Source: Weizmannia acidilactici
GTDB taxonomy: Bacteria; Bacillota; Bacilli; Bacillales; Bacillaceae_C
DNA length: 64,000 nt
Direction of reading: 5' to 3'
NCBI RefSeq assembly: GCF_008974185.1
Contig: NZ_BKZP01000008.1
Span: forward strand, 1 to 64,000
Shown: positions 9,213 through 18,538 of the stretch, in pieces
How positions within the stretch are numbered: the first letter of the stretch is position 1
Layout: each line of letters starts with the position of its first letter
Notes under the pieces: generated by a model
The model's database searches: none
The model's input: the letters and a program-made list of their open reading frames with translations, nothing else
Told to the model about the DNA's origin: nothing
Position numbers and translations under genes: made by a program

Positions 9213-9832
9213 TCATGATTTAGTACATAACTGAATGTTTTCTTCCATTAAGTCTGCGATTTCAACGAAATGATATTTTTTAGCCATTCGTAAACCATTC
9301 ACAACATTTTGCTGTCTTTCAATAGAATGGTTTTGGTTTAACTTCCATTTTCCCTCGACTTTGTTTATTGTGATTTTCAACATGACAATTCCATTCATCA
9401 GGCCATCAATAAATTTGGTGCCGAACGGCGCTGTCCAAGGCTCAGATAATCCAGATTCATATAAGTTGACCATTTGATCCATTAAATGAACCGTCTCTTC
9501 CTTGGATTTTACAATTTTAACTGTCCCATATACATGGGCGGCAACATAATTCGAGGTCGGAACCGTATTTCTTCGTGATACCAGGTTGGCGAAATATAAG
9601 CGTGCGGGCCTTGAAAAACAACCAAAACTTCTTTACCGTTTAAACTTTTCCAATGGGGATTCGCTTTTGCCATATGTGTGGATAGTTGACCGCTTTCATG
9701 AAGAAGAAAAGGCAGGTGCGTTGCCATCGGGCCGATGTCATCCTGCGAAAATAAAATACCAAAGCTATTGTTTTTTATAAAGTTATATAATTTCTCTTTT
9801 TCTGTCACTTCAAACGCTTTTGGTATATACAT
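9213..9832 (-). pseudogene. paiB: PaiB-like FMN-binding regulator, one-base frameshift
   Basis: MYIPKAFEVTEKEKLYNFI and ATHLPFLL at the N-terminus and PHAYISPTWYHEE in the middle are characteristic of PaiB (FMN-binding split-barrel, transcriptional/protease repressor). Right after WYHEE one base is missing in an A run (about 9560-9565); the other frame continues TVPTSNYVAAHVYG to the normal end. A single indel in a homopolymer could be a sequencing error, so this is the best candidate in the region for being intact in the living strain. Confidence 0.8.
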
Positions 9833-9890
9833 TCCCTTTTCCCCGCTTCCTATTTTATCATTTTGCATGCATATTGTTGAAAAATTATTG

Positions 9891-11297
9891 TTAAAACCAA
9901 GCTCCGCTTAAAATTTTTATTCCGCTTTGGATGTCTTTTTCGCTTAACCCGGCAAATCCGAGCAGGAGCTGTGGGTGCAGCGTTTGGCGCCCATTCATCC
10001 AATATTTTGATGTCGGATATACTCTGACGCCAGCATTCCTTGCCTTTTGAATCAAACAATCTTCCGTGTCGTTTTTCTTTACTTCCATAATAACGTGCAG
10101 CCCGGAGTTTTCGCCAATCATGCGAACATTGTTTCCCATGTGCTCATGTACAGCCTTGAACAGTACCTCGTGCTTTTTCTGGTAAATATGCCTCATTTTC
10201 CTTAAATGTTTCTGCCAGTATCCTTGCCGCATAAATAAGCACAATGTCTTCTGAAGAATTTTAGAGACCGGCTGCTCATATGATTGGAAGTTCTCATTGA
10301 ACTTATTGATCAACGCTTCAGGTAAAACCATATATGCCACTCTAATCGAGGGTAAAAGCGCTTTAGAAAAGGTACCAAGATAAATGACCCTGCCATTTGG
10401 ATCAATTCCTTGAAGTGCCGGAATCGGTTTTCCTCTGTAGCGGAACTCGCTGTCATAATCGTCTTCAATGATAAATCCGTCAACACGATTAGCCCACTGA
10501 AGCAATTTCATTCGGTTTGCAATCGGCATAATCATTCCCATTGGAAATTGGTGGGAGGGCGTTACATAAACGAACCGGGCACGGCTTTGCTCCAATTCTG
10601 CTATTTTCAGTCCGCATTGATCGATGCCAATAGACTTTAATTGAAAACCATGATGGAGAAATACTGCTCTCGCTCCATCATAACCTGGATTTTCAACGGC
10701 AATGCCTTTGTCTTTCACTCCAATGATGAAGCAAAGCAGGCTGATCAGCTGCTGAATTCCGCCGCCGATGATGATTTGTTCCGGTGAACAGGAAACGCCT
10801 CTTGATTCGTATAGATATTTAGCTATTTCCAGACGCAGCTCCGGCTCACCCTGCCTGTCCCCGTAAGAAAAGATATCTTTTTCAAACAATACCTGGTTGC
10901 TTATTTTTTTCCAGTCTGCAAACGGAAAATTGTCAGTGTCAATATTTCCGTGGCGAAAATCGTACCGGATATGATTCGGCAGCGGTTTCTTCAATTCAGG
11001 TATGTTTATTGTGCATGCACCATGTTTCGGTACAGTTAATAATTGTCGATCCAAATCAGCAACATAGTATCCGCTTCCGGGTTTACTCTCAATATATCCT
11101 TCCGCAGCCAATTGCTGGTATGCTGCATCAACAGTATTTTTGCCGAGTTCAAGATGAGCAGCCAACTTCCGGATTGATGGCAGTTTTGTGCCTTGAGGAA
11201 TCCTGTCCGCTTCAATTTCATTAAGAATATATTTGTAAAGTTGAATATAAAGCGGTGTTTGATGTTTTGGATCTAAATGAGGTGTGATTTCAAACAT
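9891..11297 (-). CDS. MocR-family regulator (GntR HTH + aminotransferase-like domain)
   Basis: About 468 residues. N-terminal GntR winged helix (TPLYIQLYKYILNEI, GTKLPSIRKLAAHLELGKNTVDAAY), a linker, then a fold-type-I PLP domain with EDDYDSEFRYRG and the PLP lysine in YLGTFSKALLPS. It is a transcription factor sensing PLP or a PLP-amino acid adduct. ATG 11297 is preferred to GTG 11306 because GGAG lies eight bases upstream. It is divergent from a GNAT-LysE pair, its most likely target. Effector unknown. Confidence 0.88.
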   Translation of the reverse strand: MFEITPHLDPKHQTPLYIQLYKYILNEIEADRIPQGTKLPSIRKLAAHLELGKNTVDAAYQQLAAEGYIESKPGSGYYVADLDRQLLTVPKHGACTINIPELKKPLPNHIRYDFRHGNIDTDNFPFADWKKISNQVLFEKDIFSYGDRQGEPELRLEIAKYLYESRGVSCSPEQIIIGGGIQQLISLLCFIIGVKDKGIAVENPGYDGARAVFLHHGFQLKSIGIDQCGLKIAELEQSRARFVYVTPSHQFPMGMIMPIANRMKLLQWANRVDGFIIEDDYDSEFRYRGKPIPALQGIDPNGRVIYLGTFSKALLPSIRVAYMVLPEALINKFNENFQSYEQPVSKILQKTLCLFMRQGYWQKHLRKMRHIYQKKHEVLFKAVHEHMGNNVRMIGENSGLHVIMEVKKNDTEDCLIQKARNAGVRVYPTSKYWMNGRQTLHPQLLLGFAGLSEKDIQSGIKILSGAWF

Positions 11298-11314
11298 GAA
11301 CGGCACTCCATTCT

Positions 11315-11347
11315 AACTGTCCCTATAAATAAATAAAAACTGTACCT
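11315..11347. promoter_or_regulatory. Direct repeat, candidate MocR operator
   Basis: AACTGTCCCT (11315-11324) and AACTGTACCT (11338-11347), start-to-start distance 23 bp, about two helical turns. It lies in the divergent promoter region between the MocR gene and the GNAT-LysE genes. MocR factors commonly bind direct repeats. Confidence 0.45.
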
Positions 11348-11409
11348 TTCAGTGGGGATACATTTAATTTAAGATCATTATAACATTTATAAAAAAAGGG
11401 GGAGGGAAA

Positions 11410-11862
11410 ATGAGAAATTTTCTGATTAGAAAAGCAACCAAAGAAGATGTACCGCAGTTATGTGCATTAATGCAAACATACATCGTAGATTTTTACAAGC
11501 AGCCACAGCCGAAAGAAGATGATCTCATCAGCCTGATTCATGCATTACTGGACCACACTGAGAAAGGTATGCAGTTTGTCGCAGAAAAAGATGGACAATT
11601 GATCGGTTTTGCGACTTTGTATTTTACGTTCAGCACACTAAAAGTCAAGGGAGCTGCTATTTTAAATGATCTTTTTGTCGTACAGCACGAAAGAGGACAA
11701 AAAGCAGGGGAGCGGCTTTTTCAACAATGCCTGTCATACATTAGGGAGAACGGCTTTGCCAATATGACGTGGGAAACGGCAAAAGATAATCTGGTCGCGC
11801 AAAAATTATATGAAAAAATGGGGGCTAAGCAGTCAAAATGGCTTGCCTATGAAATCCATTAA
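11410..11862 (+). CDS. GNAT family N-acetyltransferase
   Basis: 150 residues. N-terminal IRKATKEDVPQLCALM, beta-strand region with GFATLYFTFS, the acetyl-CoA loop RGQKAGERLFQQC and the terminal YEKMGAKQSKW are all as in Gcn5-related acetyltransferases. Purine-rich ribosome site directly before ATG. It is followed within about 14 bases by a LysE exporter, and the pair is divergent from a MocR regulator, which suggests it modifies an amino acid or amine that the exporter moves. Substrate is not known. Confidence 0.85.
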   Translation: MRNFLIRKATKEDVPQLCALMQTYIVDFYKQPQPKEDDLISLIHALLDHTEKGMQFVAEKDGQLIGFATLYFTFSTLKVKGAAILNDLFVVQHERGQKAGERLFQQCLSYIRENGFANMTWETAKDNLVAQKLYEKMGAKQSKWLAYEIH

Positions 11863-11875
11863 GGGGGTAAAGCGG

Positions 11876-12514
11876 ATGGGTGCACATTTTTTTACCTTTA
11901 TTTTACTCGGCTTAAGTATTGCATTGCCGGTTGGCGCCGTGACCATTGAAATGGTAAAACAGGGTTTAAAAAACGGCTTTCTGCACGGCTGGTGTGTGGG
12001 GCTTGGCGGAATGACAGTTGATTTTATTTTCATCCTGTTGCTGTATTTCGGCTTTGCGCCATTGTTATCCCTATCTGTTGTCCAAACCATCATGTGGTTT
12101 GCCGGTTGTGTTTTTTTAGTTTATATTGGTTGTGAAAGTGTTAAAGATGCGGGAAAAGATATAAACCTGGGAAATGAGCAACCAACGAAATCACTAAAAT
12201 CTTCTTACTTAAACGGTTTTTTCGTTGCCGTTTCTCCCGGAAGCGTTATGTTTTGGATGGGGATATTTGGCACCATCTTATCCAACTCTATGCATGTATA
12301 CGGCATTTCAGGCTTTTTGTTTGCGTCAGCAGGGATTTTAACCGGGATCACTCTCCACGATATCACGTTAATGGCGGTGATTTCGAAAACGCGGACATTG
12401 CTGAATAAAAAAATCATTAAATGGGTTTCCGTTACAGCGGGATGCTTGCTGTTTGGATTCGCAGCCTATTTTATGTTTGAATTTTTTAAAAGTATTTTTA
12501 AGATAATGGGATAG
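11876..12514 (+). CDS. LysE/RhtB-family amino acid exporter
   Basis: About 212 residues with five to six hydrophobic segments. The N-terminus GLSIALPVGAVTIEMVKQGL carries the conserved P-x-G motif of LysE proteins, and VSPGSVMFWMGIFG is the second conserved half. ATG 11876 has AAGGGGGT eight bases ahead; a longer frame from 11810 overlaps the GNAT gene and has no ribosome site. It is co-transcribed with the GNAT gene and likely controlled by the divergent MocR regulator. Confidence 0.85.
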   Translation: MGAHFFTFILLGLSIALPVGAVTIEMVKQGLKNGFLHGWCVGLGGMTVDFIFILLLYFGFAPLLSLSVVQTIMWFAGCVFLVYIGCESVKDAGKDINLGNEQPTKSLKSSYLNGFFVAVSPGSVMFWMGIFGTILSNSMHVYGISGFLFASAGILTGITLHDITLMAVISKTRTLLNKKIIKWVSVTAGCLLFGFAAYFMFEFFKSIFKIMG

Positions 12515-12524
12515 GGGAATGGAT

Positions 12525-12793
12525 ATGAAACTCGTATTCATATTCGGTTAACAGGCGGTTGGTAAAATGACGATGAGGCAGGAATTGAAAAAATGACGTG
12601 ATCAAAGTTATTTCACAACCACATGATGATGGATTTGCTTGCGCCTTTGTTTGATTTCAGCCGGGAATATGGAGACTGTCTGATTTGTGATTCGAGGCAA
12701 ATATTTAAGTTTTTTGCAAAAAGCAACGAATACGGCATGATCTTTTCGTATGTATGGGCATTTGATCACAAAAAGGATTGGCCTACCATATGA
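12525..12793 (+). pseudogene. P-loop kinase-like protein, decayed
   Basis: Reads MKLVFIFG, stop, then QAVGKMTMRQELKK in the same frame, a Walker-A region in which one codon has become TAA. After a frameshift near 12600, KLFHNHMMMDLLAPLFDFS and KSNEYGMIFSYVWAFD are readable up to TGA near 12793. These are typical of small P-loop nucleotide kinases of unknown substrate in Bacillaceae. The C-terminal part is missing. Confidence 0.6.
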
Positions 12794-12924
12794 CCAGGTG
12801 TATGGTTTTGGATATAAGTAGTCAGTCACGCCGCTAATAACATAGCCCACTCCCAGGATAGGGCTGGGTACGGCGGGACAATCTATTCATCGGGTTTAAT
12901 TTTACGTTTGAAAGAGGTGGGGAA

Positions 12925-14178
12925 TTGGATCCAAGGACACAGGAATTTATTGAAATAGCGAAAAAGAAATTCGGCCTGAATAATTATTTTTTGAAAAGAT
13001 ACAGCTTTAGCCGTACTGTAAATATCTTCAATCAGACAGAGTATACATTAAGTATGGAATGGTTGCCGAACCATGCAGATCAATATGATGGTGGTTTTAA
13101 TCCGGTAGGAACAGCGGCCATTGAGATGGATGTACAGAGCCGAAGATTTAAAAGTGTTATCTTTGTCGGCGGCAAGACTTCTGCTGATAACGGAGTAGTG
13201 TTTAAAAGCTCACAAGAAATTATCAAGTGGATTGAAGAAGAGACAGGTATGGTTAATGAAAGCCAGTTTTCTTTAGTAAGGCAGGAAGAAGGGGAGATGG
13301 AGTTCAGGAGTTGTTTCAACAGGATCCAAACATCGCCTCCCGGATTTATAGAGGTTCACTATGATATAGAAGGTCGCCTTATATTTTTTTCCGCCAACGG
13401 GTATTTTCCGCCTGAAGTGCCAGCAAAAAAAGAAAAATTTTCGATGTCAATCGCAGAAATTGAGCATTTGGCAAAAGAACATGTCAAATTGTACGAAATT
13501 CCACTGTACGAGCAGGAACGTTATATTTCCATTTATGGATTGGATGAAGTCTATATTGCGAATGGCCGGTTATCCATCCTTTCGTCTCCGGATGATAAAC
13601 CAACAGTTGAAGTAAATAAAGTTCTTGAATGGAAAGCCCCTTTAAGGCATCCGTTCAAAAAGAAAATAGTACATTTACTGGAAAAAGTTACGTCTGAACA
13701 AGCATTTTCGGCCGAGCCAAGTCCAGATGTTTTACCTATAACAAAGGATCTGCAAGGGAAGTGCATTTCTGCAGTGGTGGACTTCCTGCGCTGCCAGTAT
13801 CCGGAAGATTCCGGGAAATGGGTGCTGAGAACATTGCGACGTGATAAAGGATACATTCACGCAGAGCTGGGCTTGAAGCAGAGAGTCTGCCGGATACCAC
13901 AAAGAAAGCTGAAAGTCATAATCGATGCAAAAAGTGTTCAAACTGTAAATGATATAGACAGTTTGACGCTGATGGAAGCGTTTGAGCATTTCCAGGCACC
14001 TGGTAAGATCATCATCACAATAGAAGAAGCGTTTGAAAAACTTGTTCCATTTATGACATTGAAGCCTGTTTATGTTTTTGACAATTCAAACCAAACGTAT
14101 ACTTTATGCGGAAAATTGGATTGTGAATATGGCGTGGATGCGGCGACGGGCGAAGTGTTCGCATTGGAAAATTTATAG
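12925..14178 (+). CDS. PepSY/YcdB-like hypothetical protein
   Basis: 417 residues, TTG start at 12925 with AAAGAGGTGGGG just upstream. No signal peptide or membrane segment is evident. Two PepSY-type features are visible: KCDYGV-like CEYGVDAATGEVF at the C-terminus, and IEMDVQSRRFKSVIF with a nearby VHYDIEGRLIFF in the N-terminal half. This suggests tandem YcdB/YcdC-like repeats. Function is unknown. It stands alone between pseudogenes, and its frame is undamaged, which suggests it is expressed. Confidence 0.6.
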   Translation: MDPRTQEFIEIAKKKFGLNNYFLKRYSFSRTVNIFNQTEYTLSMEWLPNHADQYDGGFNPVGTAAIEMDVQSRRFKSVIFVGGKTSADNGVVFKSSQEIIKWIEEETGMVNESQFSLVRQEEGEMEFRSCFNRIQTSPPGFIEVHYDIEGRLIFFSANGYFPPEVPAKKEKFSMSIAEIEHLAKEHVKLYEIPLYEQERYISIYGLDEVYIANGRLSILSSPDDKPTVEVNKVLEWKAPLRHPFKKKIVHLLEKVTSEQAFSAEPSPDVLPITKDLQGKCISAVVDFLRCQYPEDSGKWVLRTLRRDKGYIHAELGLKQRVCRIPQRKLKVIIDAKSVQTVNDIDSLTLMEAFEHFQAPGKIIITIEEAFEKLVPFMTLKPVYVFDNSNQTYTLCGKLDCEYGVDAATGEVFALENL

Positions 14179-14313
14179 TGAAAGAGAGTGATCCAAATTC
14201 TTTTTGTTTATTTTATCAATTGTGTTGATTGTTGCTGCTGTATGTTGTGATGCGGAGAAGAAAAAAGGCGGGGGATTACAGGGATTAGAAGTGCCTTAAC
14301 CCTCAACTGCCTG

Positions 14314-14523
14314 ATGCATGTTGCGGTAACAAATCTCGCGGCCTATGTGTTTTATTTCATAGGATTGGCAAGTACGTGCATTACCGTAATTTTGCTGCTG
14401 ATTTTACGAAATATTTCCAGCCGGAAAAAAGTAAAAAACGGCCGCTTATTTGATGCCTCATATATCCGAAATTGGAAAAAACACCAGCTTGGTTTTTCCG
14501 ACGATCTCCTGTTTGGGGATTAA
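14314..14523 (+). CDS. Short membrane ORF, doubtful
   Basis: Sixty-nine codons with a hydrophobic core (YVFYFIGLASTCITVILLLIL) flanked by basic residues. A small hydrophobic remnant (LFIILSIVLIVAA-like) also precedes it near 14195-14240 in a different frame, so this may be the readable part of a decayed small membrane gene. Its last 60 bases overlap the end of the signal peptidase remnant on the other strand, and no good ribosome site was seen. Confidence 0.25.
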   Translation: MHVAVTNLAAYVFYFIGLASTCITVILLLILRNISSRKKVKNGRLFDASYIRNWKKHQLGFSDDLLFGD

Positions 14524-14963
14524 GCCAAGGCCGTTTCTGCTGTCTTTGCTGTACAACCTGTTATCTCCCATAACAAAATATTTATTTTCCGGTACAGTGA
14601 CCAGCCCAAAATTGCAGATTACTGCCTTCTTTATGGGCTGTTTTAAGATTATGTGCCAGATACGGTTCTTTGTGCAATTTGCCATCAATATAGAGTTTAT
14701 CGTTTTTCACTTGAATGGTTTCCCCGGGGAGACCAATAATTCTCTTTACATAGTTTTCCGTCTTTAATGATCACAATGTCTCCCCGTTGATAATTTTCAG
14801 CCGGGTTAAATTTATAGACAAGAATTTTATCATGATTATGCAGTGTCGGTTCCATCGATTCGCCTTCTACCACATAAGGCGCGAAAAGAAAAGCCCTGAC
14901 GATCACAACCAGCACCACGGCAATCAATAAAGATCTTATCCAGCTTTTTATCTCATTCTTCAT
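14458..14963 (-). pseudogene. sipS: Type I signal peptidase, frameshifted
   Basis: ATG 14963 with GGGAG ahead: MKNEIKSWIRSLLIAVVLV, a single N-terminal anchor, then FLFAPYVVEGESMEPTLHN with the catalytic serine. Near 14755 the frame shifts; NYVKRIIGLPGETIQVKND, with the catalytic lysine, is in the second frame, and VPENKYFVMGDNR with the GDNR box is in a third frame. Two frameshifts inactivate it. It reads as a former SipS/LepB paralogue; Bacillaceae usually carry several. Confidence 0.88.
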
Positions 14964-15110
14964 TTGACCAGCTCCCATGCATTTTGTCATAGTATTCTAT
15001 TCTTCTAAAGTAAGGTAAATCCTTTTTCATCGGAATGATAATGTTTCATTACATTATATGTAACATTAATTTATAATAAAAATAATTCAGAATAGATGGA
15101 GGTGATAAAT

Positions 15111-15484
15111 ATGAAATGAAAGCAGGAATGAATTGTGGAAAACATAGTAAAGTCTTTGGCGATTTATAGAGACGTTCTTGAATTTCATACACGAAAGAAA
15201 TCAAAAGCGGATATGCGCCTGTTAAAAAAGGAAATGTCACAATAGGCCTTGGGGAAATGCAGAAGTTGTTTGAAAATCATCCGATTAAAGTTTCCGAATC
15301 CGGCCAGAAACCCGTTTTGGAGTTGAGGTTGTTCTGAAAATTGAAAATGTGCAAGATCTCAATAGAAAAGGATTATTCCATCGAGACTGAGTTGGCTGAA
15401 AGACCATAGTGCGTAGAAGATTTATGATTATTTGACCCGGATGGATATTATATACGGATTACTTCGATAGCAAAAGGCTCTTAA
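15111..15484 (+). pseudogene. Glyoxalase/VOC-fold protein, decayed
   Basis: Fragments readable in shifting frames: LAIYRDVLEF, KSGYAPVKKGNVTIGLGEMQ, VEVVLKIENVQDLN, and the C-terminal DPDGYYIRITSIAKGS, which is the hallmark end of VOC proteins. ATG 15111 has GGAGGTGA ahead but a stop follows after two codons, and several frameshifts are present. Confidence 0.65.
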
Positions 15485-15507
15485 AAATTTGAAAGAGTGG
15501 ATAGAAA

Positions 15508-15969
15508 GTGGAGTTCATTCCGATTAACGTAAACCAGCATCTTCAATTTATCCTCTCATTCCGGAGTGATTCATTTATAGTTAGCTTCGGAACGGATGAA
15601 GATTTTGATGAAAAAGAGTATCTCGAATGGCTGCAAAAGCAGTCAGCAAAATTTCCAGAAGGTTTTATGCTTGTAGCAGAAAATGCCGTTCCAATTGGGC
15701 AGCTGGAACTGACAGTGAAAGAATATGAAGGGAAGCCAATCGGCTATGTCAATCTTTATTACCTTGTCCCGGAGAAACGCGGATTGGGACTGGGTGCCCT
15801 TTTGCATGCGTACGCAATGAATTTTTTTAAAAAGAGAAAAGTAAATGAGTATCATCTGAGAGTTTCGCCGACAAACAAACAAGCGGTTGCATTTTATCAG
15901 AAAATGGGCATGAAACAGTTGAAACCTGAAATGGATGGAAAAGTCATCAGGATGGCGGGGAAGGTTTAA
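15508..15969 (+). CDS. GNAT family N-acetyltransferase
   Basis: 153 residues from GTG 15508 (AAAGAGTGG seven bases ahead). The acetyl-CoA-binding segment is VPEKRGLGLGALLHAYAMN, and the C-terminal RVSPTNKQAVAFYQKMGM is the usual GNAT end. Undamaged, and flanked by a decayed glyoxalase and a decayed amj gene. Substrate unknown. Confidence 0.8.
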   Translation: MEFIPINVNQHLQFILSFRSDSFIVSFGTDEDFDEKEYLEWLQKQSAKFPEGFMLVAENAVPIGQLELTVKEYEGKPIGYVNLYYLVPEKRGLGLGALLHAYAMNFFKKRKVNEYHLRVSPTNKQAVAFYQKMGMKQLKPEMDGKVIRMAGKV

Positions 15970-16145
15970 ACCTTCAAGGCCATTTTTTGAACTGATTTTT
16001 GAATAATCTCTTATCTTCATCATTTTTCCTCAGAAATTTTTTAAAAAAGAATTTTTGCTTACGATTGGGTAGAACAACTTGGCGTCAAAATCATTTGTGG
16101 TAAAATAAAGAAAATATTTTCAAATGTTGAATTGCTGGAGGAAAT

Positions 16146-16933
16146 ATGAATATACAAATAATGATTGTTTTTATCCTGAATTTTATCATTTCATTAGTCG
16201 GAACACTGGAATACTCAGGATGGTAGGGGTGAGAACCGGCAAAATCGCAGTTTCTTTTGCTGTTTTTAATATTTTGGCGCTGGTGTCGAGAATCGCAGTA
16301 ACGTTCCAAGTCCCGATTTTAACGAAATATGTGGATCACCACACTTGGGGAAAGCAACTTATTACATATCTTTAATCTTATTATCATTATATCGGGAATC
16401 GCAACGGTTGCAGGCGCTTTTTTGATTCCAACATTTCAAAGGATTTTTTACCGGGGCGTTTTATATTTTTCTGTTGATCGCTCGATTCCAAAACTGATCA
16501 TGCACAGTTTTTCAAAAGCCGGCCTTTATTTTATGAAGGACTGTATGGCCGTTCCTGTAAAAGAAAATATCTTAAACCTTAGTTACAGGAAATTGCCGGT
16601 CAAAATTATTCTGTATAATTTTGTCACAGTCGCTTTGTTGATGATCGGTTCATTGGCGCCGATTTATGCCGGCAGCCTTGAACCCGATTTAAGGGCGACA
16701 TGTGTCACGCTATCTTCCATCGTCAATGGTTTTGCAACGATTTTGATGTCCATTTTTATTGATCCGCAGTTGTCTACCATGACGGACGATGTGATTGACG
16801 GCAAATGCACTGAAGAAGACTTCCGGAAAGTCGTTGTTGCAATGGTGGGAAGCAAAACCCTGGGACTTTCGCTTCACTGTTATTGATCGTTCCTTCTTTG
16901 TATGCCATTGTGTTTGTAGCTAAAATGATATAA
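16146..16933 (+). pseudogene. amj: Amj-family lipid II flippase, frameshifted
   Basis: ATG 16146 opens MNIQIMIVFILNFIISLVG; the frame breaks near 16220 and resumes as RMVGVRTGKIAVSFAVFN and VSRIAVTFQVPILTKYVD. It breaks again near 16350 to FNLIIIISGIATVAGAF, and once more near 16870, after which FASLLLIVPSLYAIVFVAK ends the protein. This order matches Amj (YdaH, DUF2837), the alternate lipid II flippase that backs up MurJ in B. subtilis. Three frameshifts mean the gene is dead unless sequencing is at fault. Confidence 0.85.
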
Positions 16934-17223
16934 TCATCCAATCTGTCGCAACTTTCGATGATGACGGTAGTGGGGTTTCCTGGAATATCATTTTATTTAC
17001 CACTTATGAATCTTTTCATATGTAGAACCGTATGATGAGCGGGGTGGGATGTTATTGAAAAATATCAGCAAATACCTGCTTCTATACAAACTAACAAAAA
17101 ATAGAACAATGCAGTAGTCTTTTAAGAAAGAGCTGATTAAAGCATACGAAAAGAAACAAAAAAAGATAAGTAAGAGAATGACGTCGACAGAACTGGGCTT
17201 TTAGTCTGGGTAAGGGGGTTATT

Positions 17224-17501
17224 ATGTTAAAAAAAGGTTGTTGATCCTTTCAGCGGCTTTAGCGGCTGCTGATGGGTATATTTTGTATTTATGGCTTATG
17301 GATTGGAAAAGTCTAGAAACCAAAACAGGCGTGTTGGGTTGGGGCGCTGCGATTCTGATTGGCTTTATTTTATACGTTTTTTACCGGAAATTAGATTTGA
17401 ATGATAGAAGTATATTAATTGGCTGGGGTCAACAATCATGGTAGCCGGTTTAGCGATTCTAAGCTTCTTGATTGTGTATACTGTCCGTTCGATGCCATAA
17501 A
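17224..17501 (+). pseudogene. Small three-TM membrane protein, frameshifted
   Basis: A GGGGG ribosome-site-like run precedes ATG 17224. After one frameshift near the start, LLILSAALAAADGYILYLWL and GWGAAILIGFILYVFYRKL are readable; after a second near 17430, MVAGLAILSFLIVYTVRSMP ends in TAA. About 90 residues originally. Family not recognised. The 290 bases before it hold only short, broken Lys-rich frames. Confidence 0.5.
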
Positions 17502-17507
17502 TAATGG

Positions 17508-17930
17508 ACATTATTATGGAAATAAAATTTGCCAAGCCGCCTGATGCGCCGATTATACATGAAATCATGATCGAAAGCAGCTCTCATGGAATATCCAAAT
17601 GAAGTACCGCCATCAAGCGCTTTGAAAGAAACGGCTCAATCCGTTTTATCCGCACAAAGGGAGAAGCCCTTAATCGTGTATGTGGATCCATAAAACCGGT
17701 AGGAATGGTCCGTTTTCTAGCGGATAAGGAAAAGCTTTATTTTTCATGCTTTCCGTGATTCTTGAGATGCAGGGAAACGGAATTGCCAAATAATTATTAA
17801 AAGCACTTGAAAATGATGCCGTTGAAAAAAGAGGTTCCAAAGCTGCATTGTAAAGTGTATATGGCATCCTTAAAAATAGGCATCTATACAGTTCTCTAAG
17901 GTACAAAATATGCTGTGAAGAAATGATCCA
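17508..17930 (+). pseudogene. GNAT acetyltransferase, decayed
   Basis: MEIKFAKPPDAPIIHEIM, then after frameshifts MEYPNEVPPSSALKET, PVGMVRFLADKEKLYFFMLSV, QGNGIAK (acetyl-CoA loop) and LLKALENDAVEKRGSK. At least three indels and an in-frame stop. Confidence 0.65.
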
Positions 17931-18538
17931 TTAAAAAACGGCATGAAAATCAAAGTTGCAACGATACAGAAAATGTTAGAATGGTAAAAGGTTTGATCAA
18001 CTTTACCGTTCCACTTTACTTCAAGAAATGTATCTCATATTCCTTTGGCGTTGGTGCGTCAATATTTTTATCATCACTGAATTTTAGCCTGCCGTTTTTT
18101 CCAATCTGAATACTCCCCATGCCCCGCGGATAATGGGGGTGGCAGCATAAATTCTAAATCCTTTACTTCATCTGTACTTTTTCCTTGTAGTTTGGGGGTT
18201 CTACTTCAAGATGAGCGTTTAAGTACTTGCTTTTTCCTGAAAAACCAATTATTTTCTCCTTACGCTGTCAGGCTGCTAAAAAAGCGAGATAAAAAATATT
18301 AGGATGTTGTTCTATCATCCATAAGCATGTATCCTTCCCCATCTTTGCATATCGATATTTATTATGCAATTCCTGCTTTTTGTAATTTTTGTTCCTCTGT
18401 ACTGAATACTTTTAGAAAAACCTCTACAACAAATTTTGATAAATTGATAGAGTAATCGATAAAATCATAGCATAATATACTCACATAAAATGTCATATTT
18501 TATCACATAAAAAGTTGAGGCTTGTTGGAGGTTGTCGA
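17931..18538. other. Unresolved remnants before the chemotaxis receptor
   Basis: No intact gene. On the minus strand between about 18010 and 18400 short protein-like pieces can be read in different frames (GKNGRLKFSDDKNIDAPTP, KEYEIHFLEV), suggesting a heavily decayed gene that I do not recognise. Confidence 0.35.
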
